Assembly (NCBI RefSeq): GCF_019414865.1
Contig: NZ_DXLG01000063.1
Span: forward strand, 1 to 9,534
DNA length: 9,534 nt
Direction of reading: 5' to 3'
Source: Veillonella sp.
GTDB lineage: Bacteria; Bacillota; Negativicutes; Veillonellales; Veillonellaceae
Under the pieces are notes generated by a model. The model searched no databases and had not been told where the DNA came from. It saw only the letters and a program-made list of their open reading frames with translations. Each line of letters starts with the position of its first letter. The stretch's first letter is position 1. A program made the position numbers and the translations under genes. Below, in pieces: positions 1-6,948 of this stretch.

Positions 1-4
1 ATGG

Positions 5-33
5 TTGTTAGAGAGCTGTTAACTTGCTATAAT
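5..33 (+). promoter_or_regulatory. Promoter of pta (extended -10)
   Basis: A perfect TATAAT at 28-33 is preceded by TGC (25-27), giving an extended -10 element. TTGTTA at 5-10 matches four of six -35 consensus bases with a 17-base spacer. The start codon lies 45 bases downstream of the -10. This reads as a strong constitutive sigma-A type promoter, which suits the highly biased codon use of the gene it serves. Confidence 0.75.
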
Positions 34-78
34 AATAGTATTGATATGGCATAAGCCAATGTTAAGGAGGCAAAAATC

Positions 79-1080
79 GTGGATTTAATTCAAAAATTAA
101 AAGACCAAGTAAAACCATTAGGTAAAAAAATCGTGTTGCCAGAATACAAAGATGAACGTGTATTGAAAGCAACTGAAATCATTTTGAAAGAAGGTTTCGT
201 AACACCTGTATTGGTAGGTAATCCTGCTGAAATCGCTGAAGCTGCTAAAGCTGTTGGCGTATCCATCGAAGGTGCTGAAATCATCGATCCAGCTAACTAC
301 GATCGTTACCAAGAAATGGTTGATACATTCGTAGAATTGCGCGCTAAAAAAGGTATGACTCCTGAAAAAGCTGACGCAACTATGAAAGGTGACTGCTTAT
401 TCTTCGGCGCTATGCTCGTTCGCCTTGGCGCAGTAGATGGTATGGTTGCTGGTTCCGGTTGCCCAACTGCAAACGTATTGCGCGCTGCATTACAAGTTGT
501 AGGTACTAAACCAGGTCTTAAAACTGTATCTTCTTCCATGTTCATGTTCACAAGCAAAAAAGAATATGGTGACGACGGTATGCTCGTATTCTCCGACTGC
601 GGCGTATTGCCTAACCCAACTAGCGAACAATTGGCTGATATCGCAGAATCCACTGTAGAAAAAGCTCGCAAAGTTGTTGGCATGGCTGATCCTCGCGTAT
701 CCATGTTGTCCTTCTCCACTAAAGGTTCCGCTTCCACTCCAGAAGTAGACAAAGTAGTAGAAGCTGTTAACATTTTGAAAGAACGCAATGTTGACTTCAA
801 ATTCGACGGCGAATTACAATTGGACGCTTCCATCGTTCCTTCCGTAGCAGAAAAGAAAGCTCCTGGCTCCAACGTAGCTGGTAAAGCTAACATCTTGATC
901 TTCCCTGATCTTCAAGCTGCTAACATCGGTTACAAATTGGTACAACGCTTCTCCGGCGCTGACGCTCTTGGCCCATTGATTCAAGGTTTGGCTAAACCAG
1001 TTCATGACCTTTCCCGTGGCTGCTCTGCTCAAGACGTTGTAGACGTTGCTGCTATCGCTGCTGTTGAAAGCATCTAATTT
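79..1080 (+). CDS. pta: Phosphate acetyltransferase (phosphotransacetylase)
   Basis: Cytoplasmic enzyme that interconverts acetyl-CoA plus phosphate with acetyl phosphate plus CoA. With acetate kinase it makes ATP during fermentation. The 332 residues match the usual length of the short, single-domain Pta class. The C-terminal motif DLSRGCSAQD carries Ser312, Arg313 and Asp319, with the same spacing as catalytic Ser309, Arg310 and Asp316 of the Methanosarcina enzyme. Other family-typical stretches are GAVDGMVAGS near 118-127 and SFSTKGSAS near 212-220. Translation starts at GTG 79, chosen because AAGGAGG at 64-70 sits 8 bases upstream and no in-frame ATG fits better. Codon use is strongly biased, as in highly expressed genes. 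It has its own promoter and terminator, so it appears monocistronic; no acetate kinase gene is in the window. Confidence 0.97.
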
Positions 1081-1117
1081 CAACTACAACTTCATTTGAA
1101 ATATTTCAATGAAATAG

Positions 1118-1148
1118 AAAAAGCTGATTCTTCGGAATCAGCTTTTTT
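1118..1148 (+). terminator. Rho-independent terminator of pta
   Basis: A perfect 13-bp stem (1118-1130 with 1135-1147) closes a TTCG loop flanked by C and G, the very stable UUCG tetraloop. A run of six T at 1143-1148 follows the GC part of the stem. It lies about 40 bases after the pta stop. Confidence 0.93.
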
Positions 1149-1194
1149 GTTTGTGTAAATATATATAGAAGGTGTATGATTAAGTTGAGATTAT

Positions 1195-1215
1195 TTGATT
1201 AATATATTTAATCAA
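1195..1215. promoter_or_regulatory. Palindrome upstream of the 1287 gene; possible operator
   Basis: TTGATTAA (1195-1202) and TTAATCAA (1208-1215) are perfect inverted copies around TATAT. The site lies about 70 bases before the next start codon, in a promoter-like AT-rich stretch. TTGAGA at 1185-1190 and TATGTT at 1218-1223 are weak promoter-like hexamers around it, but no convincing -35/-10 pair stands out. The 1149-1286 gap holds nothing else that I can identify. Confidence 0.35.
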
Positions 1216-1286
1216 TATATGTTTTTCAGTGGTATGTCCAGTATATGCTGGGGAACTGTGATTGAAGTTGTGAAAAGGAGAGGGCT

Positions 1287-2081
1287 ATGATTTCTGTATT
1301 TGACACAAATCCTGTTGTTTTTGAAGGTTCTGATCGTACCTTAACGATAAGTTACAATGGGGTGCTCTGTAAAGATGCTAATGGTACGGTTATTACTGAC
1401 ATTGATTTTAATGACGTAAATGAGCTATATCTTACAAGATATCTAAATTCAAATTCTAATTATACAATTATGTTTAGAGACCATAATTGGAAAAATATAG
1501 AAGGCCAAGATTTAGATACGGACCGTACAGAATCTAACATTGGTCATAACATTCGTGAAACAAAAGCGATTCTTACAGCCTTTGCTCGAAATAAATTGAC
1601 TGCAGATTTTCCTGCGAACTTAGATACTCTTCAATTACCATTAGACTCTTCCTTTATGGGTAAACGAGAAATTACCATTAAAAACGGTGTTATCTCAAAT
1701 GGCAAGGTAGATATTCCTATTAAAGATATTCGTCGCGTAGTATGTGCATCTAATGGCACGATTAGCAAGCTTTTAGTGTACAAGGAAGAAAAGCCTAGTT
1801 CTTTCCTTAAAAAAATCTTTGATTCTCCTGATATGAAAATCACGTTGAATGCTATTACGTTGCCATTATTGGAAGCCATTGTAACACGCAATACAGGTCA
1901 TGGCATTGACTTCAGTCGTGGTAATGGCTTTGATCAAAAAGATTCCAACTACATCATCATTCGCTATCTTGACTCTGGATTCTTCCTTGAGAAAGACGGT
2001 ACAGCACCTACAGAATGGCAGAAAACTGCGGCTGAAAGAACGGCTAAATTTAATTACGATGTGAAAACATTATTGGGATAG
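1287..2081 (+). CDS. Uncharacterised protein with an apparent internal duplication
   Basis: I do not recognise this 264-residue protein. It has no signal peptide or membrane segment and is probably cytoplasmic. Two halves look related: LTISYNGVL (19-27) followed by a strand-rich stretch and then TKAILTAFARNKL (92-104) mirrors EITIKNGVI (128-136) and then TLPLLEAIVTRNTG (191-204). Each half thus has a beta-rich stretch closed by one helix, the order seen in PH-like folds; that fold is only a guess. The C-terminal tail (about 215-264) includes IIIRYLDSGFF and a charged helix. The ATG at 1287 is preceded by AAGGAG at 1275-1280. The peroxidase gene follows after 47 bases with no terminator between, so the two are probably co-transcribed. 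Confidence 0.8.
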   Translation: MISVFDTNPVVFEGSDRTLTISYNGVLCKDANGTVITDIDFNDVNELYLTRYLNSNSNYTIMFRDHNWKNIEGQDLDTDRTESNIGHNIRETKAILTAFARNKLTADFPANLDTLQLPLDSSFMGKREITIKNGVISNGKVDIPIKDIRRVVCASNGTISKLLVYKEEKPSSFLKKIFDSPDMKITLNAITLPLLEAIVTRNTGHGIDFSRGNGFDQKDSNYIIIRYLDSGFFLEKDGTAPTEWQKTAAERTAKFNYDVKTLLG

Positions 2082-2128
2082 TATTGGTTAATAATATCTA
2101 TTGTATGAATATTTTTAGGTGGCATATC

Positions 2129-2671
2129 ATGACTGTATATGATTACTCTTTACTCAATAAAGCTGGTGAAGAGCAAAGCTTAAAAGACTTTGAAGGTAAA
2201 GTGCTTGTTATTGTTAATACTGCTAGTAAATGTGGTTTTACTCATCAATATGATGGGTTAGAGGCGCTTTATAAGAAATATAAAGACCAAGGTCTAGAAA
2301 TTATTGCTGTTCCGTCTAACCAATTTGGGGAAGAAGAACCTGGTTCTAATAGCGAAATTCAATCCTTTTGCAAGGTAAATTATGGGGTTACTTTTACTGT
2401 GATGGGGAAATCTGATGTACGTGATGAAAGTGCCTTGGATTTATTCAAATCTATGATTAAAGAGCAACCATTTAAAGGGTTCCCGCCTAGTGATAAGACA
2501 GAAATGCTTACAGACTATCTCAATGGCATTGATCCTAACTATCTAAAGGACGATGAGGTGAAGTGGAACTTTACTAAGTTTGTTATAGATCGTAAAGGTA
2601 ATGTGGTAGGGCGCTTTGAGCCTGTTGTAAAACCGATGGAAATGGAATCTTTTATTAAAACATTATTATAA
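2129..2671 (+). CDS. Glutathione peroxidase family protein (Cys type)
   Basis: Cytoplasmic thiol peroxidase of the GPx family that reduces hydrogen peroxide or organic hydroperoxides. Bacterial Cys-type members usually draw electrons from thioredoxin rather than glutathione. The 180 residues show the family marks: peroxidatic Cys35 in NTASKCGFT, PSNQFGEEEPG at 62-72, a likely resolving Cys81 in SFCKVNYGVTF, and WNFTKF at 146-151, giving the catalytic Trp146 and Asn147. The conserved Gln of the usual NQFGxQEPG motif is Glu69 here. I start at ATG 2129, where AGGTGG (2117-2122) sits 6 bases upstream and the protein begins as the family does. A GTG at 2084 would add 15 unlikely residues. It probably shares a transcript with the preceding unknown gene. 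It resembles E. coli BtuE and B. subtilis BsaA in general plan. Confidence 0.93.
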   Translation: MTVYDYSLLNKAGEEQSLKDFEGKVLVIVNTASKCGFTHQYDGLEALYKKYKDQGLEIIAVPSNQFGEEEPGSNSEIQSFCKVNYGVTFTVMGKSDVRDESALDLFKSMIKEQPFKGFPPSDKTEMLTDYLNGIDPNYLKDDEVKWNFTKFVIDRKGNVVGRFEPVVKPMEMESFIKTLL

Positions 2672-2714
2672 TTTCGGCAGACGGCTAAATTTTAGGGAAT
2701 AAGTGACATTGATT

Positions 2715-2720
2715 TATAAT
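2715..2720 (+). promoter_or_regulatory. Isolated TATAAT between gpx and its terminator
   Basis: A perfect -10 hexamer lies 44 bases after the peroxidase stop and about 50 bases before the terminator stem. No good -35 is visible (TTTAGG at 2691-2696, 18-base spacer, is the closest). If active it would produce an RNA of roughly 80 bases that ends at the terminator. Confidence 0.2.
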
Positions 2721-2772
2721 ATCTCTTGCTTCTTAAAAGAGTTCGTTTAGTAGTGTCCTTAGTATGGTAAAG

Positions 2773-2808
2773 AAAAGAACCGCTAGTTTTGTAACTAGCG
2801 GTTCTTTT
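2773..2808 (+). terminator. Terminator after gpx, likely bidirectional
   Basis: A perfect 16-bp stem (2773-2788 with 2793-2808) surrounds the loop TTGT. The right arm ends in TTTT. Read on the minus strand, the structure is followed by TTTTCTTT, so it could stop transcription in both directions. It separates the peroxidase unit from the HxlR gene. Confidence 0.9.
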
Positions 2809-2840
2809 GCGTATATAGTAATATTAGCGAACATAAATAT

Positions 2841-2869
2841 TTGTACCCTAAAAAAAGATACCATAAAAT
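2841..2869 (+). promoter_or_regulatory. Candidate promoter of the HxlR gene
   Basis: TTGTAC (2841-2846) and TAAAAT (2864-2869) are spaced by 17 bases. The -10 matches five of six consensus bases and the -35 is weak. A second possibility lies nearer the gene (TTGAAA 2872-2877 with GATAAC 2892-2897), but its 14-base spacer is short. No clear inverted-repeat operator was recognised. Confidence 0.35.
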
Positions 2870-2932
2870 ACTTGAAATAGTAAAAATATGTGATAACATT
2901 TGAATTATATTAGAGCGAAAAGGAGAATCACC

Positions 2933-3289
2933 ATGGCAGAGCAACTTGTAAATGTTCATGATTTAGTGGGCCGTTGTCCCTATGCAACGAGCCAAAAGTT
3001 ATTAGCCGGCAAATGGTCGTTATTGATCATGCACGAATTATCTGAAGGTCCTGTGCGCTTCCGTGAGTTAGAGCGCCGCTTATATCCAATTACGCAAGCC
3101 ACACTCACTAGAGCTCTTCGCCAAATGGAGGATGACGGTTTAGTTCATCGTGAAGTATATGGTACTATTCCACCTAAGGTAGAATATAGTCTTACCGAAG
3201 TGGGGGCAGAGTTTAAAGCGGTTCTCGCATCTCTTGAAAAATGGGGGAACCAATATATTGACTATATGAAAGCCGCTGGCCGTATTTAA
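2933..3289 (+). CDS. HxlR-family winged-helix transcriptional regulator
   Basis: Small DNA-binding regulator of 118 residues, within the normal size for HxlR proteins, which act as dimers. Cys15 in GRCPYA lies just before the first core helix, as in the redox-sensing members YodB and HypR. The winged helix follows: LLAGKWSLLIMHEL (23-36), FRELERRLYPITQATLTRAL (43-62) holding the recognition helix, and a wing around PPKVEYSLTEVG (80-91). The C-terminal helix (92-113) should dimerise. I chose ATG 2933, since AAGGAG (2920-2925) is 7 bases upstream; a TTG at 2900 would put the binding site inside the gene. Its target is unknown. The Cys and the nearby peroxidase gene suggest thiol or electrophile sensing, but that is inference. 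Confidence 0.92.
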   Translation: MAEQLVNVHDLVGRCPYATSQKLLAGKWSLLIMHELSEGPVRFRELERRLYPITQATLTRALRQMEDDGLVHREVYGTIPPKVEYSLTEVGAEFKAVLASLEKWGNQYIDYMKAAGRI

Positions 3290-3303
3290 GAAACGGCAGC
3301 GGC
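3272..3303 (+). terminator. Possible terminator hairpin spanning the HxlR stop codon
   Basis: Arms 3272-3283 and 3293-3303 pair over 11 bp, all but one G-C or A-T in a row, with a single bulged G on the left. The loop contains the stop codon of the regulator gene. The bases after it (ATTTC) are only weakly T-rich, so termination may be inefficient. Confidence 0.4.
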
Positions 3304-3417
3304 ATTTCTGCCCTTATTATGTTATACATGTGGGGATTATATATTTGATATGGCTTAACAAAGCCTTTATATATGTTATAAATAGCCATTTGTTTATGCC
3401 ATGTATTAAGAAAAATA

Positions 3418-3426
3418 TGGTATAAT
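3418..3426 (+). promoter_or_regulatory. Extended -10 promoter of the MBL-fold gene
   Basis: TGG (3418-3420) directly precedes a perfect TATAAT (3421-3426), giving an extended -10 about 50 bases upstream of the start codon. No convincing -35 is visible, which is common for extended -10 promoters. Upstream, at 3352-3365, is a short GGCTT/AAGCC hairpin followed by TTTAT. Confidence 0.6.
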
Positions 3427-3476
3427 AAACAATACGAATGATATAAATTCTCAATAAATGAGAGGTATTGATAATA

Positions 3477-4178
3477 ATGTTAAATGTTACTTTTTTAGCG
3501 CATAGCGGCTTTCTTGTAGATGACGGTAAGCGTTGCTATGTGTTTGATTATTATAAAGATCCTAACAATATAGTTTGGCAATTAGCAAAGCGTGGACGTG
3601 AGCTTTGGTTCTTTGTAAGCCATGTTCATGCAGATCATTTTAATCCATCCATTACAGAGTTTGATGGTCCTCAAACACGCTACATTTGCCATCAAGATGT
3701 GCCATTAGAAGGCAAGGTAAAGAAATGCATTACCATGCGCCCAGGTCATGATGCGATATTAGACGATGTAGGCATTCATATGTATGGTAGTACCGATGAA
3801 GGTGGTTCTTTCTACGTAAAGACAAATACTGCTAACATCGATTCTGATTCTATCTTCCACGCAGGTGACCTCAACTGGTGGCATTGGCTTGGTGACACGC
3901 CAGAGAATAATGCTGATGCAAAGCGCATGGCGTGGCGTGAGTTCAAAGAATTGGATGGTTTATCTGTCGATGTAGCGATGTTCCCTGTAGATAATCGTTT
4001 GGAAGACGCTATGGAGTGGGGCGCCATTGAGTTTTTGCGCCGTGTAGAGGTGAAAAAAGCTTTTATTCCGATGCATCTAAATGGACCACTATGGACACCA
4101 TCTGTGTATTTTAAAGCTCTCTTTGGCGATGTCCCTGTATGGGAACCTCAAAAAGAAGGCGATGAATGCACATTTTAA
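3477..4178 (+). CDS. Metallo-beta-lactamase-fold hydrolase (COG2220-like)
   Basis: Predicted cytoplasmic metal-dependent hydrolase of 233 residues. The metal-binding motif HVHADH supplies His49, His51, Asp53 and His54. His128 and Asp131 in HAGDLNWW and His200 in IPMHLNG complete a full di-metal site. The layout (AHSGFLVDDG at the N terminus, no long substrate-binding insertion, about 230 residues) suits the UlaG/COG2220-like group rather than true beta-lactamases. Substrate is unknown. An unusual Trp-rich stretch, LNWWHWLGD (132-140), follows the second metal motif. The start is ATG 3477. AGAGG (3461-3465) is 11 bases upstream, rather far, but a TTG at 3468 would be only 2 bases from it. The gene appears to be transcribed alone. 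Confidence 0.9.
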   Translation: MLNVTFLAHSGFLVDDGKRCYVFDYYKDPNNIVWQLAKRGRELWFFVSHVHADHFNPSITEFDGPQTRYICHQDVPLEGKVKKCITMRPGHDAILDDVGIHMYGSTDEGGSFYVKTNTANIDSDSIFHAGDLNWWHWLGDTPENNADAKRMAWREFKELDGLSVDVAMFPVDNRLEDAMEWGAIEFLRRVEVKKAFIPMHLNGPLWTPSVYFKALFGDVPVWEPQKEGDECTF

Positions 4179-4230
4179 CTGAAGTGTTAATCGGATGCTC
4201 TAGCAGATGATTGATACACATATTAAATAT

Positions 4231-4280
4231 ACTTTCACAAGTTGTTGTAGTACGTGAAAGTTCGTGGCCTATATGGTCAC
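4231..4280 (+). promoter_or_regulatory. Two adjacent hairpins before the DUF445 pair
   Basis: ACTTTCAC (4231-4238) pairs perfectly with GTGAAAGT (4254-4261) around a 15-base loop. GTGGCC (4264-4269) pairs with GGTCAC (4275-4280), one G-T pair, around TATAT. Neither is followed by a T run, so they do not look like terminators. They could be a leader RNA structure or protein-binding sites. No clear promoter was found in 4179-4333. Confidence 0.35.
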
Positions 4281-4333
4281 TACGTTATATGGGGAGAGTC
4301 TGTATACGTAATTTAGTAAGTTAGGATCAAGTG

Positions 4334-5569
4334 ATGATGAAAACTAAACCAGTGGCAACCACCCTATTGGTTGTCATGGCTATTATATTTTTAATTTCAT
4401 ATCCACAACGGCAAGATATGTTTTGGGCATTTATCATGCACGTATCTGGGGCCGCTATGATCGGTGGCTTGGCGGACTGGTATGCGGTAACGGCCCTCTT
4501 TACAAAACCTTTGGGGATACCTTTTAAGACGGCTATCTTACCACGCAGTAAGGAACGTCTTATACAAATGGGGCGCACCATGCTCAGTGAAGAACTATTG
4601 CGCGTGCCTCAAATGTACTATGCCATCAAAAAAGAACGGGTTATGGTCCGCATTATTGAATATGGCATGAGTGATGTAGGACAAGACCAAATGCGTGATA
4701 TTTTGTATGGCGTAGGCAATCAGGTCTTGTCCCATATGGACATTGAACCTATGCGTCAGGAAATCAATAAAGCCATATACAAAGGCGTGACAAACTGGAA
4801 GGCGACACCACTCGTTATCTTGTTTGGCCGATGTATGCTAGAACGCCATACGGCTAGCATTTTCTGGCTTTACTTTAATCGTACTTGTCAGCGCGTCATT
4901 TCATCAAATCAGGTATATCCGTATTTGTACCGCGTAATGTTAGACATTATGAAAACCTATACGAAGGATTCCTTCTTCCGTGAATTGGCTATTGCCTTTG
5001 GCGGGGATGGGCTTTCACCAGAACGATTGGTAGAAACAGTACAGAAAAAGGCTGTTCAATTCCTTAAGGATAATGAGTCCATCGACTCTGATTTAGGTCG
5101 TTACGTATGGGGCCAAGCCATTCGTTTCTTCAATAATTTGGAAACCAATGCAGAGTGGCAAGCTTTCATCGAAGAGCATAAGGATCAATGGATCAAGATG
5201 GTTCTCGAAGAATGGGAAGGCAAGCTCATCGATGGTGATACTGTGGACTGGAAACGTCTCATGGACATCGTTATCGGCCGCTTTAACGTGCTCGGTACAG
5301 AGATTTTGCTGAACCCAGACAAGCAAGCACCGTTTGAACGATTTTTCTTGTTACGCAGCATTCCGTGGTTACAAAAATTAAACCCTCTCATCGATAAGGT
5401 GGTAGGGCAAGAGTTATCTCGATATTCCCCTGATGAAATCACCCAAATTGTACGAGGCAAGATGTACTATGACCTTCAAATGGTTCGTATCAATGGTTCC
5501 CTCGTAGGGGCTGTTTTAGGTGGTATATTCTACGGTTTATACCTTTTGGTAGAGGGGGTGCTCAAATGA
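4334..5569 (+). CDS. DUF445 family membrane protein, first of a pair
   Basis: A 411-residue protein of the DUF445 (YheB/YjiN-like) family, whose function is not established. It has an N-terminal membrane helix (about 8-23) and the family signature GGLADWYAVTALFTKPLGIP at 43-62, partly membrane-embedded. A long charged helical middle follows. Near the C terminus, MVRINGSLVGAVLGG leads into a last hydrophobic helix (about 386-408). This gives a membrane-anchored protein with a large soluble helical domain. I prefer ATG 4334, 7 bases after TTAGGA (4321-4326); GTG 4331 and ATG 4337 are also possible, and the ribosome site is weak. The stop overlaps the start of its paralogue by ATGA, implying translational coupling and roughly equal amounts of the two proteins. 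Confidence 0.88.
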   Translation: MMKTKPVATTLLVVMAIIFLISYPQRQDMFWAFIMHVSGAAMIGGLADWYAVTALFTKPLGIPFKTAILPRSKERLIQMGRTMLSEELLRVPQMYYAIKKERVMVRIIEYGMSDVGQDQMRDILYGVGNQVLSHMDIEPMRQEINKAIYKGVTNWKATPLVILFGRCMLERHTASIFWLYFNRTCQRVISSNQVYPYLYRVMLDIMKTYTKDSFFRELAIAFGGDGLSPERLVETVQKKAVQFLKDNESIDSDLGRYVWGQAIRFFNNLETNAEWQAFIEEHKDQWIKMVLEEWEGKLIDGDTVDWKRLMDIVIGRFNVLGTEILLNPDKQAPFERFFLLRSIPWLQKLNPLIDKVVGQELSRYSPDEITQIVRGKMYYDLQMVRINGSLVGAVLGGIFYGLYLLVEGVLK

Positions 5570-6882
5570 TTCAGTATTTGAAATCCCTCACTTTGCGGCA
5601 ACGTGCTAATGGTATTCTTGGCTTGACCGCCGTATTGTACTGTTTTGTTTTCATAGGTCAATTTTTCTATGGCCGTGAAAGCTGGTATCAGCCGCTTTAT
5701 TGGGCTGTACAGTCAGCCCTTATCGGCAGTGTGGCAGACTGGTTTGCTGTAACTGCATTGTTCCGTAAGCCACTAGGATTCCCATATCATACAGCATTGA
5801 TTCCTCGGAATAAGGATCGCCTTATCAACGGTGTTATCAAGCTCGTTGAGACAAAGATGCTTACCAAGGAACGGTGCAAAGTATTGTTGAGTAATGTCCA
5901 ATTTGTACCATTGTTCGAGAAGTTTCTGCTATCTCCAGAAGGGCAACGGGCAGCGCGCCTTGTGATACATCAAGGTTTACATCTGTTGTGGAAATCTCAA
6001 ACGAACGAGGAATGGGCACAATGGGGGGCAAAACGCATCCGTGGATTGCTTCAAAAACATTCTCTTGTACCGGTTTTGAAACACGTATTGCTCGACTTAT
6101 GTGAACATAATCGCTATGAAGGTATGGTTGTACAGGTATTGAATGTAATTCAAGAACGTATTAACCATCCAGCTATGGTTACGTGGCTTACAGCGGTTGT
6201 AGCAGAAGAGGCGCATAAGAAAAAGCGAAAAGGCTTCTGGTCTGATTTCCTCATCTCTATGTCTGAAGCGACCGATGTGGTGAACTACCATGAACTGGCA
6301 CAGGCTATCGTTCAAGAGGCCTATGCTATGCTTGAAAATTGGAAGCGCCCAAATAGTCCGGAACGGACTGCATGGCTGCGCCAATGGGTAGACCCAATTC
6401 GCCACATAGAAGAGAATCGCGAGGTTTGTGATGCTCTCGATGAAGCGTGGGAACGTTGGATTCGTGAACAAGATTGGGAATCTGTCATTGAAAACCATTT
6501 ATGCCCTTATGTAGAGGAATTATTACTTGTAGGGGATGAAAATGGGGAAACGCCTGCCCAAGTTCTTGTGAATATTGCTCTTGAATTGTGGACTGTATAT
6601 GGCCAATCCGAAGATTTGAGAAATCGTATAGAAGATACATTACACAATATTGGTATATATGTGCTTGAACAGGGCTATGACCTTATTGAAACCATCATAC
6701 GCCAAGTTTTGGGCGGCCTTAGCACAGAGAAGTTCATTTACTTCATCGAATCTAAGGTAGAGGATGACCTCAGCTGGATCCGTATCAATGGTGCCATTGT
6801 TGGTGCTATTGCAGGGCTCGTTGTATGGACCTTCCTCGAATATGTGTATATGCCACTATGGCAACAATTCATAGGCTAAACA
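5566..6882 (+). CDS. DUF445 family membrane protein, second of a pair
   Basis: A 437-residue paralogue of the preceding protein. It has a membrane helix near 14-34, the signature GSVADWFAVTALFRKPLGFP at 54-73 and the matching C-terminal WIRINGAIVGAIAG with a final hydrophobic helix (about 407-430). The middle is rich in Trp, Glu and Arg and predicted helical. ATG 5566 overlaps the upstream stop (ATGA at 5566-5569). AGAGGGGG at 5551-5558 serves as ribosome site inside the upstream gene. The two proteins share the ends but differ widely in the centre, so they look like an old duplication whose products may form a heteromer. Envelope location is inferred from the helices; function is unknown. 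The gene ends before a shared terminator. Confidence 0.9.
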
Positions 6883-6915
6883 ATTAAATGCTAAATAATT
6901 AAGCGCTTCATAATA

Positions 6916-6945
6916 AAAGGGACTGACCCGTTGGTCAGTCCCTTT
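6916..6945. terminator. Bidirectional terminator between converging units
   Basis: A perfect 13-bp stem (6916-6928 with 6933-6945) surrounds the loop CGTT. The plus strand continues TTTAGTTTATT and the minus strand TTTTATTAT, so both transcripts get a T-rich tail. The sensor kinase stop codon lies only 3 bases from the stem, so one structure ends both the DUF445 and the two-component operons. Confidence 0.92.
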
Positions 6946-6948
6946 AGT

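Noticed and set aside
1..54. 17-codon open frame from the first base of the window
   Set aside because: It overlaps the -35 and -10 of the pta promoter, has no visible ribosome site within the window and looks like chance.
306..893. 195-codon minus-strand open frame inside pta
   Set aside because: It is antisense to a clear, highly codon-biased gene. Such mirror frames arise from strong codon bias, and the protein resembles nothing and lacks a ribosome site.
3469..3483. Fur-like half site TGATAATAATG at the MBL gene start
   Set aside because: The left half matches but the right half does not (11 of 14 positions), and it overlaps the start codon. AT-rich chance match.
6097..6498. 133-codon minus-strand frame inside the second DUF445 gene
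   Set aside because: It lies wholly within a well-supported plus-strand gene and shows no recognisable domain or ribosome site.
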